Below, one piece after another: positions 44,629 to 55,802 of a DNA stretch of 64,000 nucleotides. Position numbers and translations under genes: made by a program. Location: the NCBI GenBank assembly GCA_037952775.1, contig JBANAY010000003.1, forward strand, positions 36,518,001 to 36,582,000, written 5' to 3'. The notes beneath the pieces were generated by a model. That model searched no databases. It was not told where the DNA came from and was given only the letters and a program-made list of their open reading frames with translations. Source of the stretch: Clonostachys chloroleuca. Lineage: Eukaryota > Ascomycota > Sordariomycetes > Hypocreales > Bionectriaceae. Each line of letters begins with the position of its first letter. Positions within the stretch are counted from its first letter, which is position 1.

Positions 44629-46133
44629 ATGAAGTCCCAATTTCTCTCTAATGCTGCTCTGCTCGCATCGGGCGTCTTTGGCGCTCGTGAGTGGCTGAAT
44701 GAGCCCGATACTGGTATCGAGCTCTCCCTTCCAGATCTTAAGCCTGGAGAGCTGGCCAGTATAGACTCTGTTGTTGGTCTGCCTGACTTTGAATATGTCG
44801 CTCGAAACTATCTTCCTATTAAGAACTACACATACTACCGAAATGGTGCCGGAGGTGAATGGGCCTACCGCCATAATGTGGAGGTCTTCCAACAGTATGC
44901 TATCCGCTCGAGGACAATGATTGATATCACCAATATTGAAGCTTCTCTCCCGTGCGTATCTGACTCATTTCCATATTGTTTAACATTTGCTAATTATCAA
45001 CCAGGACCCAGATTCTCGGCCACAACTTCTCGGTCCCCTTTTACATCACCCCATTCTCGCGAGCTGACTTGGCCCATGAGGGGGCGGAAACCAACCTGGT
45101 GAAGGCTGCTGCTGCCCAAAACATCCTCTATGTCGTAAGAATAATAGCATCTCCTACTGACACTACTCGAACGAATTGTATGCCGAGGACTAACATATGC
45201 CAGCCATCCCATTATGCGTACCAAAGTATCGAGACGATTGGAGCCGCTAAAGCTGAGGGGCAGGTGCTGTTCCAGCAGGTTTGTGAATCTATTTATTGTC
45301 CTATTGAACTTTTATTTATTAAATGCTACAGCTCTATCTCACTGCCAACGACACTCGAACCCAGATCGAGTTGGACCGTGCCAAGGCTGCTGGTCACAAG
45401 GCGATTGTCTTCACTGTCGATTGCCCTGCGCCTGCAAACAGACACCGAGCGGCCCGCTTTGATGTTCTTTCGTTGTACGCTCTTGATCGTTGTTTCCTGG
45501 CTGATTACTGAAACTGACTAATACCTTCATAGAAACCAAGCCTATGTGCCTCTTACTGTGCGTATATTGCCATTGTATGAAGTAATAGACTCAACTAACA
45601 TATCATTTTCAGTGGGAGTTTTACAAGAAGCTCACCACGATGACCGACCTCCCTATTATCCTGAAGGGTATCCAAACCGTTGAGGACGCGAAGCTGGCCC
45701 TCGAGAACGGTGTCCCTGGCATTATCCTCTCCAACCACGGTGGTCGCCAGCTAGACACCGCCCGCGGCCCCCTCCATATCGCCCTGGAAATCCACCGCAA
45801 AGCCCCCGAGCTCTTCCAGAAGCTCGAGATCTTGGCCGATGGAGGTGTCCGCTACGGTGCCGACGCTCTTAAGATTCTCGCCCTTGGTGTCAAGGCTGTT
45901 GGCATCGGGCGTCCCTTTGCCTTTGCAAACATCTACGGCCAGGAGGGTGTTGAGAGAGCCATCAAGATTCTTCGACGAGAGATCGCCATTGATGCAGCCA
46001 ATGCTGGTGTGGCTGATTTGAAGAAGATCACGCCCGATGTGGTATGATGTCCTGGCTATTGTTGATTGTATGAGCTGATACTGACATTGAAGTTTAGATT
46101 GACTGGGATACTCCTTATGGATACAGCGGTTAG
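44629..46133 (+). CDS. FMN-dependent alpha-hydroxy-acid oxidase/dehydrogenase, 386 aa
   Basis: Seven exons: 44629-44951, 45005-45134, 45204-45278, 45332-45474, 45533-45557, 45613-46041 and 46098-46133. All have GT-AG ends and agreeing phases. The start MKSQFLSNAALLASGVFGA looks like a cleavable signal. Family marks are YYRNGAGGEWAYRHN, SRTMIDITNIEASLPTQILG, VPFYITPFSRADLAH, AEGQVLFQQLYLTANDTR, ADGGVRYGADALKILALG and above all IILSNHGGRQLD (the FMN_dh active-site His/Arg motif), ending with REIAIDAANAGVADLKKI. These enzymes oxidise L-2-hydroxy acids (lactate, glycolate or bulkier ones) to 2-keto acids. The substrate is not evident. Secretion or an endomembrane location is inferred from the N-terminus only. 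Confidence 0.85.
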
Positions 46134-46730
46134 TTTCTTAGGGTTAGCAGTTTCCGGTCTGCATGTGCACTTTATGTCAAATCCATTTGAAAAGCTACTA
46201 AAATTAGTCAATAGAATTGAAAAGAGTTGAAATGACACTTTACCATGTCTGAATTCCAATTGCCGCAGAACAAACGCCCTACGCCCTGATAGGAAGCCCA
46301 ATCCTAATGCTTCGTCATAGACATATTGTTAAGACCTTCTGAACCCAACTGATTCTATGATTAGTTGTAACTGCAAGCACCGAATGAGATCAGGCTACAA
46401 GCAAGAAACAATAATGGGAAAATTGAAAGGTCAAACCCTCAGGTCAGACCAATTGGTCTAAGAGGACCAAACTGCCACGGTGCCTATTTGTTTACTTTCA
46501 GACCTAACACACCGTGACGGCAATGCTATCTATTTGAGGCAAGCTTCGTAGAAATATATTCGATCTCTTTCTACTGCGTGTGATAATGGGGATAGGCTAC
46601 CATCTCTGACTCTCTTTGAAAGCTAAACCGAGTTTGCTTTGCAAAACGACAACAAGACATGGAAAAAATCATTCTGTGGAAGCTTCCAAATCATAGCTAA
46701 GTAAACTCAGTTGATTTCACCAAACGAAAG
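46134..46730. other. Intergenic convergent spacer
   Basis: Between the 3' end of the FMN enzyme (+) and the ankyrin gene (-). AT-rich with no coding signal. Confidence 0.4.
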
Positions 46731-47464
46731 TCAAGCTTGAGCATCGATACTATTGAGCCATGAGAGGAGTCCATCGTATCCTACGCTTTTCGCTTCAGCC
46801 AGTGGCGTGTTGTCGGCCCACGGGGGAATGTAATTCACATCGGCTCCCTGTTGATGAAGAAACTTTGCTGCAAGGAGTTGGCCGCCATGGCAAGCGTTCC
46901 AGAATGCCATGTTTACCGTTTCCTGCTGCGGTCCAGGTTGTGCTACAAATTCCTTCTCGAGATGATCCATGAGCCCCAAGGTGGCAGCATCCTGTAGATC
47001 AACATGCGCACCGCGCTCCACGAGCCTTTTAGCAGTGTTTAATTGAAGAAAGGCCCTCGCATCGGCTAATGGTGTTCCATCGCCAATCACTCCCCCTCAG
47101 CCTCGATATTTGCACCAAGATCGAGCAGCATGTCAAGGGCTAACACATCACCATTGCTCGCCGCCCAGTGCAGTGCTGTCTCGATATGCTTGCCAATGAA
47201 TGTTGCGTTAACATCTCCGCCAGCGTCCACGAGTATTTTGATAATCTTTGGCCCATTGGGGATTTGGCCTGGCCAGTCTGTTGCGATGTGCAATAATGAG
47301 CGTGCTTCGGCGGTGTCGCCGATGCGGATAGTTGCCAGACCTGGCTGCTCGTTGAGTAGCTCCTGAAGGGTATCTAGGTCTCCTTGCTTAATGGCGGCTT
47401 GCACTTTGATGGCCACCGGAGCCTTCGGATTGATATATTTGATGTCGGACATCATTGCGGTCAA
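46731..47464 (-). CDS. Small ankyrin-repeat protein, one apparent frameshift
   Basis: Two abutting frames form one protein of about 244 residues. The first (47464-47087) has KVQAAIKQGDLDTLQELLNE, LLHIATDWPGQ, then IIKILVDAGGDVNA and ETALHWAASNGDVLALDMLLDLGANIEA. The second (to 46731) has GTPLADARAFLQLNTAKRLV, then ATLGLMDHLEKEF, AFWNACHGGQLLAAKFLHQQ and GADVNYIPPWADNTPLAEA. The junction lies in a run of five C at 47092-47096 (G on the coding strand); one extra base restores a continuous ankyrin array. The resulting protein resembles small fungal ankyrin proteins of the GANIEAPGAVIGGGTPLADA kind. Function unknown, presumably a protein-binding scaffold. A single-base call error is as likely as inactivation. 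Confidence 0.75.
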
Positions 47465-48742
47465 CCAGTAGAAGATGCGGGGGACCGTGAGGAGAGAGAG
47501 TTCGTATCGCGGGTGAGATAGCTCTAGGCATCGACAGTGCTGATGACGTACTTCAATCTGGACCGTGAATTTCGATGCGATGGATTGTCAGCCAACCAAA
47601 CCAGCAATTCATGGGACGGCAAGATATATTGCATCAATTGAATGACCCAACTGCTAGATTAGCATCTGGTCAATCACTTAATCATTTAATGGATAGTGGT
47701 ACCCCCTGTATCCCCCAATAAACTGATGGTATGCTCTACTAGGTAGGTAACACAACACGATGGCTGGTTCGCAAAATGAATTAAATATTGACTGGCAATG
47801 AACTACATGCATATATGAAGAGAATCGTTGATAAATTCAGTTGATGAGGGAATTTAGATCTAGCGTCGCCTTGTAATGTCACACGGTACACTCAATAGAT
47901 ACCTACATACCTCACTGGTATCGATATCCCACAAGATGCTCGAGACGTTGAGCCTGGTATCAAAGTCTTAAATAATGTGCAGGACGCCCCTTTGACAATA
48001 CTGCCTAGTAGGAACTAGGAAGGAAGGGTTAACACGGGGAAATATGTCCGTGACCCTGTGGAACTAGTTAGCTCAACCCCTCTCATCATACGAAACGAAC
48101 AGCCAGGAAAATGGTCGTTAAAGAAGTTTGTTGATTTGTTCAGCATGAAGGCATTCGTCGAATAAGCTTATTATATAATCCTCCATGTCCATTTATTCGT
48201 ATTCTCTCGTCTCAAATGTCAGCGAGCCCTCGGCGGACAAGAATAGGGGTTGAGCCAACAGCCGGTTCTCTAACAACCCCCTGCCATGTGAGATTGTTCC
48301 GAGTGGTTTGCGTGAACCAAAGGTCCACAAATTGTGGACTGGGCTCGGTGGCGAGTTCTTCAAAATAGCAACCGGTCTTTCCTTCTCTCCTGTCTTGTTT
48401 ACTTACCTCTTTGATCTGTTACGAGGACGTGCAGGCGGCGGCGAAGTTGCTTTCTCTCACCTTGCGCTTCAATTCCCCATTTATGGTTTACGAAATGACG
48501 AGGAAGGGGATATGACAAGTCAGTAGCTCCCAGACGCCATGCTACATTAAATCTGGCATGCATGAGATCTAGAGGCAATGCACTGAAGACCGACGGGCGA
48601 TCTCTACCAAAAGCCGGGAGACTGGATCTCCCTTTTAACGTCGCTCGTTTAATCCGATTAATCACTAATCACATCTATTCTTTTTTTGGCCTCGAGAAGC
48701 GGCCATATCATCCATCGTTTCAAAAGGGGCCCATTTGTCGCA
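47465..48742. other. 1.3 kb intergenic
   Basis: Divergent upstream region between the ankyrin gene (-) and the unknown gene at 48743 (+). Only unconvincing short frames occur (for example 48308-48526). AT-rich around 47630-47900. Confidence 0.4.
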
Positions 48743-50154
48743 ATGGGTTGCACTAATTCCACCCCAAGGAAAGGTCCAGGCCCGAAGCCAGCTAAGGTGG
48801 GAGTGCAAGACATATCAACCAAACCAGCACCGGCGCCAAAACCACCACCATTAACATCAATACCCGAAGACGAAGTAGAATGGGAGGCAAACCCATCATG
48901 GTCCCAGATTATTCAAGGAGAGTGGGAGGCAGCCGTCGCATCCGGGAAAGAAGCCGAGTTTAAAAGCGCATTCCAAGATGACGCCTTTGTCCGCGTACGC
49001 AGGTGGCTTGATGAGGAACACCCTGCCTGTACGAGCGCGGGCACGATCGAAGACATGGGCAAGTTCGAGTTTCCCACTAGCCACGGCCCGTGCCAGCTTC
49101 CCGCAAGATATTTTGTGACGTTGGATGACGATCAGACCGGATTACTGTACTCTCTCGCACTGGTCATAGCTCCACCTTTAAAGGAAGAGGCGGACCAGAA
49201 GTTATGGTTGACATCTGGCAGTGCTCTCAATACACCGGAGATGAAAGGCGGCCAGCAAGCGATCCTTAGATTGCTGTCCTTGATGCAAAAGGGCGATGTC
49301 AACGTCAAATATGCCTTGGTCCACATCTTCATGGGATGCGATATGGTCACCTGCAAGTTTGATGCTACGACGACAGAGCCCACGATTACGATGCTATCTG
49401 ACAGCCCAAGCAATGAATTCAAAGAATCCAACGACGAGCTTGCAGAGAACGCCCTGGAGGATGGAGAAGAGGCAAGGGGGATATTTCAGCCGCTCATGCT
49501 TCGAACCGTCGTACAGCGAGTTTCACTTGAATATCCCAACGGCACGGTCTGGGATGAAGGAGAATTCTCGTTTTCCGTCGGAGAGGAGCCGTATCTCCAC
49601 CCAACCAGGCTTATCGTTGTACGAGACCCGAAAAAGATGCACAAGACTATTAATTCTGCGGCTTTCAAAATGTTTATTCCGGGCGATGACTTCGAGAAAG
49701 AGTTAACGCTGATGAGGAACTTGAGTCCCCACCCTGAGTTGGGGGGATTGTTTCCATCACGTTGGTCGTCGGGCTTGCGCCAAACACCCTCTGGCCAAAG
49801 TGCGGCGCTTTTATCGACGGCGCCGTTTTCAAGGCTGCAGATGCTGCGTTGATTGAATATGCCAAAAATATCTATAGCACAGGCCAAAGTTTTACGTTTA
49901 AGGCAGCTGTTGCTATGGGGGCTGATCGGAAGGTCTATAAAGTTGTTGGGAACAGCCCAGACTTTCCATACAAACCAAAACAGGTCAAGGATCAGCCGAA
50001 ACCCGTGGCTTCACAAGGACAATCCTCTAAGGAGGAAAAGAGGCAATACACTAGCCTGGAAGCATTTTCCGTTTCCATCGAGGAGATCAAGGGAGAGATA
50101 CTGAAGGAGACCAGTGGCCGAGGACAAGCGGAGACAAACAACGACACCAGGTGA
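48743..50154 (+). CDS. Protein of unknown function with MGC lipidation-type N-terminus, one apparent frameshift
   Basis: I chose the Met at 48743 because it gives MGCTNSTPRKG, which fits N-myristoylation on Gly2 with palmitoylation on Cys3 and would tether the protein to membranes. A Pro/Lys-rich linker follows. The main part (about 400 residues) has EWEANPSWSQIIQGEWEAAV, VRRWLDEEHPACTS, a repeated acidic segment (NDELAENALEDGEEARG) and HPTRLIVVRDPKKMHKTI. At 49741-49746 a run of six G breaks the frame; seven G would join PHPELGG to IVSITLVVGLAPNTLWPK and run on to 50154, giving about 470 residues. I do not recognise any domain. An upstream Met at 48686 would bury the MGC motif and is less likely. 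Confidence 0.6.
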
Positions 50155-51736
50155 AATCCAAGTCTAGCGGAGCCAGCGAAGGATGCTATCAAACACAAGC
50201 TGTCCGATAATGATCTTCCACAAACAGCACAATGCACGCAGATTCTCGTCGCTTGATGGGGTTTTGGAGTTAGCGGGGTAATAATGACTCGCAACAAAGT
50301 TGAAGCAGATTGGGGGGATTATCTTCGTCCGGTCAATCTATGATTCTGACAGTCAAAGAGCTATCTTTGACATGATTATGACAAGAGGGGCTTCCGCATT
50401 GTATATTTCCGCAGCGGGCGGCAAAATTCATTTCACTGCATGGACCGGTCGGCTTTAAGCGAACATAGACTGAGAATGACTGATGCTTGCAGGTTGACAT
50501 GAGCATAGGTCATAATATCATATTCTGTATCTTAGTTTTGATTTGATAGCTTTTTAAATGACGAATTCCAGCGATAGAAGCGGTCTGCTTGTACGCCTTT
50601 GAACCATTCCAAATTCTAGAAGTCATTCATACATCATGTCCGAGCATGTGAAGAAATATTATTGTTTTTCGTTAGGCAAATCGCTAAGTTTACAAATATT
50701 CATCAGGATGGTTTTGCTTTTTTAAGCTCTATTTTCTAGGTCTATATATTATTAAGATGAGTAATACGCTTCTCGATTCTAAATATGATGCAAAGACAGG
50801 AGAAAGACGGAAAATGATACAGATGCGAATGAGTGCATTTACATGAGATGAGGGGAAGCCAAGTTGCTATTGGAGCTATACTTCCGCCACTTACCCATAG
50901 TCTCGGGCCATTTCTGGAAAGACACTCGTTAGTCTGTCGTTAGAGGGAGCTGTCTAAGAGTTACCAAGCTGACTAGTGTCAGTAGGGGATCAAGTGGGTG
51001 AGAGAGGGAATGGTTGATCTAGAGAATTCGCTTAATGTTTAGCGTTTGAATCAAGCCGTATTCATTCTAATTCGAATGGATGGAGTGTGCAAGGGTCCAG
51101 TGGTAGAGGCTACTCAACATGATGTGATGGATGAAAGTAGCACCTAAGAAATTCGGCCAGCGATTCCCCCCCAAAAAATCAGGAAATTTGTAGCATAACG
51201 AACATGAAATGTAACAAATCAACTTTGCCTTGGTTTCGATTTAGGTTCATTGATTTGGCAATCCATCGCAAGGTGTGATTTGGCTTATGTTGGCTAGTTT
51301 GATAGGTTGGGTTGATTGGAGCTGCTGCTTACAACATCTTCAGGTCAGCTTTGTCATGTGACTAAACAGCCGTGGATGATAAATCCCACTGACGGTATTG
51401 GCTGGAGCCTTCCACCGCACATATGACGCTATTTAGGATTCATTCCTCCTGACCAAATAGGATCATTGTCACAAATGCCATGCTACCCTCCAACTAAGAT
51501 GGTGTATGTTTACTGGCCTAGTTTAAGCCAGCAGCCGGCACTCGGCATCTTTATGCCCTTACGCATCTGCTCTAGTGGATAAGGCGTTATATAAACCTTC
51601 AGTCTCACCTTCTTCCGTTCCAAGGGCAGGACTCACTCCGCTCTCTCTGGCGATAGAACAAACTCCCGTTCCATTCTGCTGAGATTTCGAGCCTCAGTAC
51701 CACCATTTTACAGGATACAGAAGCGGTGCCTTAACC
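50155..51736. other. 1.6 kb intergenic
   Basis: No gene seen. Contains the likely promoter of the catalase-like gene, including TATATAAA at 51588-51595 about 140 bp before its ATG. Confidence 0.45.
51588..51595 (+). promoter_or_regulatory. TATA-like box of the catalase-like gene
   Basis: TATATAAA about 142 bp upstream of the ATG at 51737. The only strong TATA match in that stretch. Confidence 0.45.
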
Positions 51737-52725
51737 ATGCCTCTCTCGGACAATAAGAAGATCGTGGAGAACAGCGAAGAGCTGATCGTGACTCTTCGTA
51801 AGATCTTTGGCAAAAATCCTGGAGTCAGACCTGGTAAGGCCCAATATTGAGGATTATATGTGTGATTATGTACACATGCTAACACCAATAAATAGCGCAT
51901 GCCAAAGGGCTACTCTTGGAGGGAACATTCACGCCGACCGCGGAGGCTTTGTCGCTCTCTTCAGCCCCTCATTTCAAGCGTGCCTCAACACCGGTTGTAG
52001 CCCGGTTCTCCAATGCAAGCGGATTTCCACAGTTGCCCGACACTGATAAAAATTCGATCGCGAGTGGGTTCGCGATCCGATTTCAACTGGAGGAAACTCC
52101 CCGACGCGTGCACACAGACATTATCACAGTCGCCAGCCCATTTTTCCCAGTGAAGAACGCCGAAGAGGCCCTTGGGTTCTTTGGGGGTGTCGCTGATGGG
52201 ACGGTGGAGCAGTTCGTTGCCACGCATCCTGCAGCAGCAAGGGCTGTCACGGCTCCCAAGAAGTTCCCTGTCAGTCTGGCTACCCAGAAATATTTTGGTA
52301 TCCATGCCTTCAAGTTCGTGAATGCGGAATCGGTGGCAACGTATATCCGCTACCGTTTTGTCCCCAAGGCTGGTGAGAAGCATCTGGACGATGAGGATGT
52401 CAAGACAAAGCCCGATGGTTATCTCTTCGACGCATTGCCAGGGATTGTGGAGACTGGTGCTATTGAATTTGATATCGTAGCTCAAATTGCCGAACAAGGC
52501 GACGTTACAGATGATGCTACCGCTATATGGCCGGAGGATCGTAAGATCATTAAGCTGGGCACAGTCTCCTTGAATAAGATCAAGGAGAACAACCAGGCCG
52601 AGCAGAAGCATATTATCTTTGACCCTGTGCCGAGAGTTGACGGAATCGAACCATCGAACGACCCTTTAATTGATCTTCGGGCTACAATATATCTTCTTAG
52701 TGGCAAGGACCGACGGGCTGCTTAG
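51737..52725 (+). CDS. Small catalase-like haem peroxidase (SrpA-type), 308 aa
   Basis: Two exons, 51737-51833 and 51896-52725, with the frame restored at PGVRPAHAKGLLLEGTFTPT. The protein is a compact catalase fold. AHAKGLLLEG carries the distal His (catalases have RxxHAKG), ARFSNASGFPQLPD follows (the RFS...G haem-pocket strand), then GFAIRFQL, and a DIITVASPFFPVKN segment where catalases have FxMVxNxxPVFFVRD. The C-terminal Tyr haem ligand should lie in YRFVPKAGEKHLD (Y-x3-P-x-G). The length matches the short catalase-related peroxidases, not the 500-700 residue classical enzymes. It probably uses peroxides with organic reductants. No signal peptide is obvious. Confidence 0.85.
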
Positions 52726-53416
52726 CTTAGAAGTTCAAAATCGCTTGGTTGGGAAGCCCTTTGCTTACTTCACAGGGTTCACCTACCATTCATCATTCTT
52801 ATTACCAGAGCAGTTGTTGTATTAACTATGCTATCGTGTGATTTGTCTTGCGAAGGCTACCTTGTCCATTTTCAACCGGCTTAGGCACCATTTTAGTATC
52901 AGCCTGGAAGAATAAGACGGCTTTTAAACACCAATTATCAATTCCGACTTTTCATATCGTCGATGATGTGATTCTAGCTGTCACTGCTTTGGTCGCGGAT
53001 TGATAAGCGAAGGTCTTATAGTTTATTCGTATTGCAATGCAATCAGCACCCTTAGGCTAGGGCGTAGTCAAGAGGCACCCGTTTAAGATCGCTCAGGTAC
53101 TAGGAATATTGCTCAGACTGAAGAATGGGTGGAGGAGAGCGAAAGTGTCGTATTTTTTGCTTGTCGACTCTCGGGGTTGCCAAAGCAGATTTCATCATTG
53201 CACAAGTTGAAATGAGGGTGACGGATCAATTCGTCACCAAATGTCTCTTCTAGGAGATCTTCTTGACACATATGCCATTCATTACAACCCAACTAGGCAA
53301 CAATATCTTACTCAGAGGGAGATAGTCCCGGTTCACGATGTAAAATGCCACATTATTTAGGAATCACTTTCATTCTCCCTGCCAACCAAAAAAATGAGAA
53401 TCAAAATTGAGAATCA
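52726..53416. other. Convergent intergenic spacer
   Basis: Between the catalase-like gene (+) and the small membrane protein (-). No coding signal seen. Confidence 0.4.
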
Positions 53417-53876
53417 TCAGATAAAGGTAGCAATAGCAGTGAGAAACGGGGCAACCCAGATGCAACCCAACGGGCTATAAGCTCTTGCCTTGAAATAGGG
53501 GCGTCCTGCAAATAAGCCAATTGCGAGGGTGGACAACACAATCAGCTTCTCTTCTGGTGTTCGAGCGCCTCCTCGTTTTGCCCATTGATAGTTCAAAAGA
53601 CCTTTCAAATCAGCAAGTTAGGTCATCCGGTAAGTGACGCAGAATTTGATCGAAAGCTGGGTGGACACAAGGCAGGCTGGGCTTACCAAGAGTAGCCAAG
53701 AGGCCATAAAACGAGCCCCAGGAGACTCTAGCACCCGCTCTTCCGACTGAGTACTCTTCTTCTGGAGGAATTTGGTCCACTGCCTTGTCAACATGCTCCA
53801 CCCCAAATGCCCAATGGCCTGGGATTGAGATGGTGTGCAAAGCTGTTGCAGCGTAGTATAGAGCGGGTACTGGCAT
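53417..53876 (-). CDS. Small multi-pass membrane protein of unknown function, 124 aa
   Basis: Two exons, 53876-53687 and 53601-53417, with a GTAAGC donor and an AAG acceptor that keep the frame (LLATLG joins LLNYQWAKRGG). Three or four hydrophobic segments are visible: ALYYAATALHTISIPGHWAF, WGSFYGLLATLGLLNYQW, LIVLSTLAIGLFAGRPYF and IWVAPFLTAIATFI. Between the first two is an acidic loop (DQIPPEEEY). I do not recognise the family. Similar small membrane proteins are seen in many ascomycetes without known roles. The intact frame and good splice sites support a real gene. Confidence 0.65.
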
Positions 53877-55139
53877 CTTGATTGAATTGATAAAGCAACT
53901 AGAGCTCGGAGGAAGTGCCTAACTGAGCACACTTGGGATCAAGGCGAGCAAGCAAAGTCGTACGTTGCCTGTGGAGTGCATTGTAAAGCGGGGAAATGCC
54001 TTGAGGCTGAGGTCAGATGCGAGATACTTGTAAACCGAGACAATGCCTTAGTCTTAGTTGCATGACTAAAGGTACGTACCACGTCCCGAACAGTCCCAAG
54101 GAAACCAAACCAAAAGACCCTGAATGAACTATTGAGTTCCTTTTTTTCTGCCCTACCACGTAATGCCCCTGTCCTTTCCTAGCCTTATAGGTCTAGGCGA
54201 CTTTCGGTTATGAATCTATGCATTATTCCTAGGGCTATATCGCATTTCCCAGGATCCAATACCCAGGCCCATAACTTCCGTGTGACGTTTCTTCACCGCC
54301 AACCTAGTGAGAAGTTTTATTGATTCAAAGTATGTAAGTTGTCTGCCTAGGCGTTGGAAAGTCGGCTATTCTGAAAGAAGCTGTGTTCAGTGTGCGTTAC
54401 ATTGCGCCGCCAATGTTACATCGTTAGGCTGGGTAAGACAGGTGAGCACTTGGCAACGAGGCATCTCTGCCATGGAACGCTATAACATGACTCCACCTGC
54501 AGGTTGACATTCAAGCCCCGACCTCCCAATGGCCAGCTCGGTCAAGTATTCCAGCATTAAATCTCCAGCTTTCGTCCAAAGCTCACAGATGTGACCGGCC
54601 TGGCAATACTCAAATTGGAATACGTTAAGACTCTCCATCGTTCCTCTTACCTGTCATATCTCCTCTGAGGATAGTTCTATGACGGAACGCAACATTAGGC
54701 TGCATAGAACGCCAAGAAGCTTACGTCGCAGACATGTTACGAGGTGTATAATACAATTCATCAGAGTACTGGAACTTCAGTTGGTCAATTAAGCCCAAGA
54801 AGGGATAATATTGGCTTACGGTGAGGGGCGAGTTCCATCAACAGCGCTAAGCGAGGCATTTTTCCGTTCTTTGACCTAGTCCTCGCCTACAAACATTAGT
54901 TGACAGGACATGCATGCAGGGGCTTCAACTACACAAATGCCTCTAAGCTAAAGAAACAAAAAGTTGTTTGGGTAGAAGCATCACTGTAACCCCAAGCGGA
55001 TCAAGTATAAATACAGCAAGGTCTCCCTCGTCTTGTTCATTACTTATCTTGACTCAGGCCCAATCTGGCAGTCAACTTCAGAACCCATCTTCAACTCACT
55101 AACTTTCAAATCATCAACTACTCTGAAAAGTAATTCAAT
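53877..55139. other. 1.26 kb intergenic
   Basis: Divergent upstream region. The only clear element is TATAAATA at 55006-55013 in front of the small secreted protein. No protein-like frame. Confidence 0.45.
55006..55013 (+). promoter_or_regulatory. TATA box of the small secreted protein gene
   Basis: A perfect TATAAATA 134 bp before the ATG at 55140. A strong TATA box fits a highly inducible gene, as is common for small secreted proteins. Confidence 0.6.
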
Positions 55140-55388
55140 ATGCAGTTCCTTACCGTCCTCGCCTCGATTGCCACCTTTTCTTTGGTGTCCGCTACACCAG
55201 TTCCCGACCCTGTGGCTGAAGCCGCGCCTGCACCCCAGATCTCCAGCATCAATTGCTCTCCGGGGACGTATACCTGCGGAGGCTCATCGATCTACGTCTG
55301 CAACGCATCGCGCCAATGGCAGCTCTCTGCAATTTGCAACTCTGGCTGCTGCACCCAGAGTGGAAGTGCTGCCTATTGTCGCTGCTAA
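55140..55388 (+). CDS. Small secreted 8-cysteine protein, 82 aa
   Basis: The first about 20 residues (MQFLTVLASIATFSLVSATP) form a clear signal peptide. An Ala/Pro-rich propeptide-like stretch (VPDPVAEAAPAPQ) follows, then a compact domain of about 48 residues with eight cysteines in the order C-x6-C-x7-C-x10-C-x3-CC-x8-C-x-C. Such spacing suggests a four-disulfide knot. Proteins of this size in fungi include effectors, antifungal peptides and cell-surface proteins; nothing here decides between them and I do not recognise a named family. Intronless, with its own TATA box. An overlapping longer frame (55033-55611) lacks these features. Confidence 0.75.
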   Translation: MQFLTVLASIATFSLVSATPVPDPVAEAAPAPQISSINCSPGTYTCGGSSIYVCNASRQWQLSAICNSGCCTQSGSAAYCRC

Positions 55389-55802
55389 GCAACCGCCAAT
55401 CGCCAATTTAAAGATAGGAGGGCTGAAATGTACTAAATCCGAATCCGAAACGGAAATGGGGCAGAGATACTTGAAGAAAGAATCTAGAAATCTTGCGCTA
55501 GAATTAACACGAGGAGACCCAGTAGCGTCATGGTTAGATGATGCCATCTGTATAGCTTCAAATCAGTATAAGTTCCTGCACTTGATTGTCCGAAAAAAGA
55601 GTGATGTCTGAGCTTTGATTAATTCTCTGATCTTGGCCGAGTCTACCCCCTCGAGCGGGGTCTGTCTGGCCCTCCGTATTCCCGGTTCTAGACACCAATG
55701 AAAACGCTTCTACAATCAAGACTCACGTCTATATTGTCCTCATTTCAACATTTTGGGGTTTGGATTGAACCCCAGTTCCCTAAGTAATCCCTAACCACAC
55801 GC
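55389..55802. other. Convergent intergenic spacer
   Basis: 3' regions of the small secreted protein (+) and the esterase (-). No coding signal. Confidence 0.4.

Noticed and set aside
55033..55611. 192-codon frame overlapping the small secreted protein
   Set aside because: Starts in the presumed 5' leader close to the TATA box and lacks signal or domain; the 82-residue frame has signal peptide and ordered cysteines.
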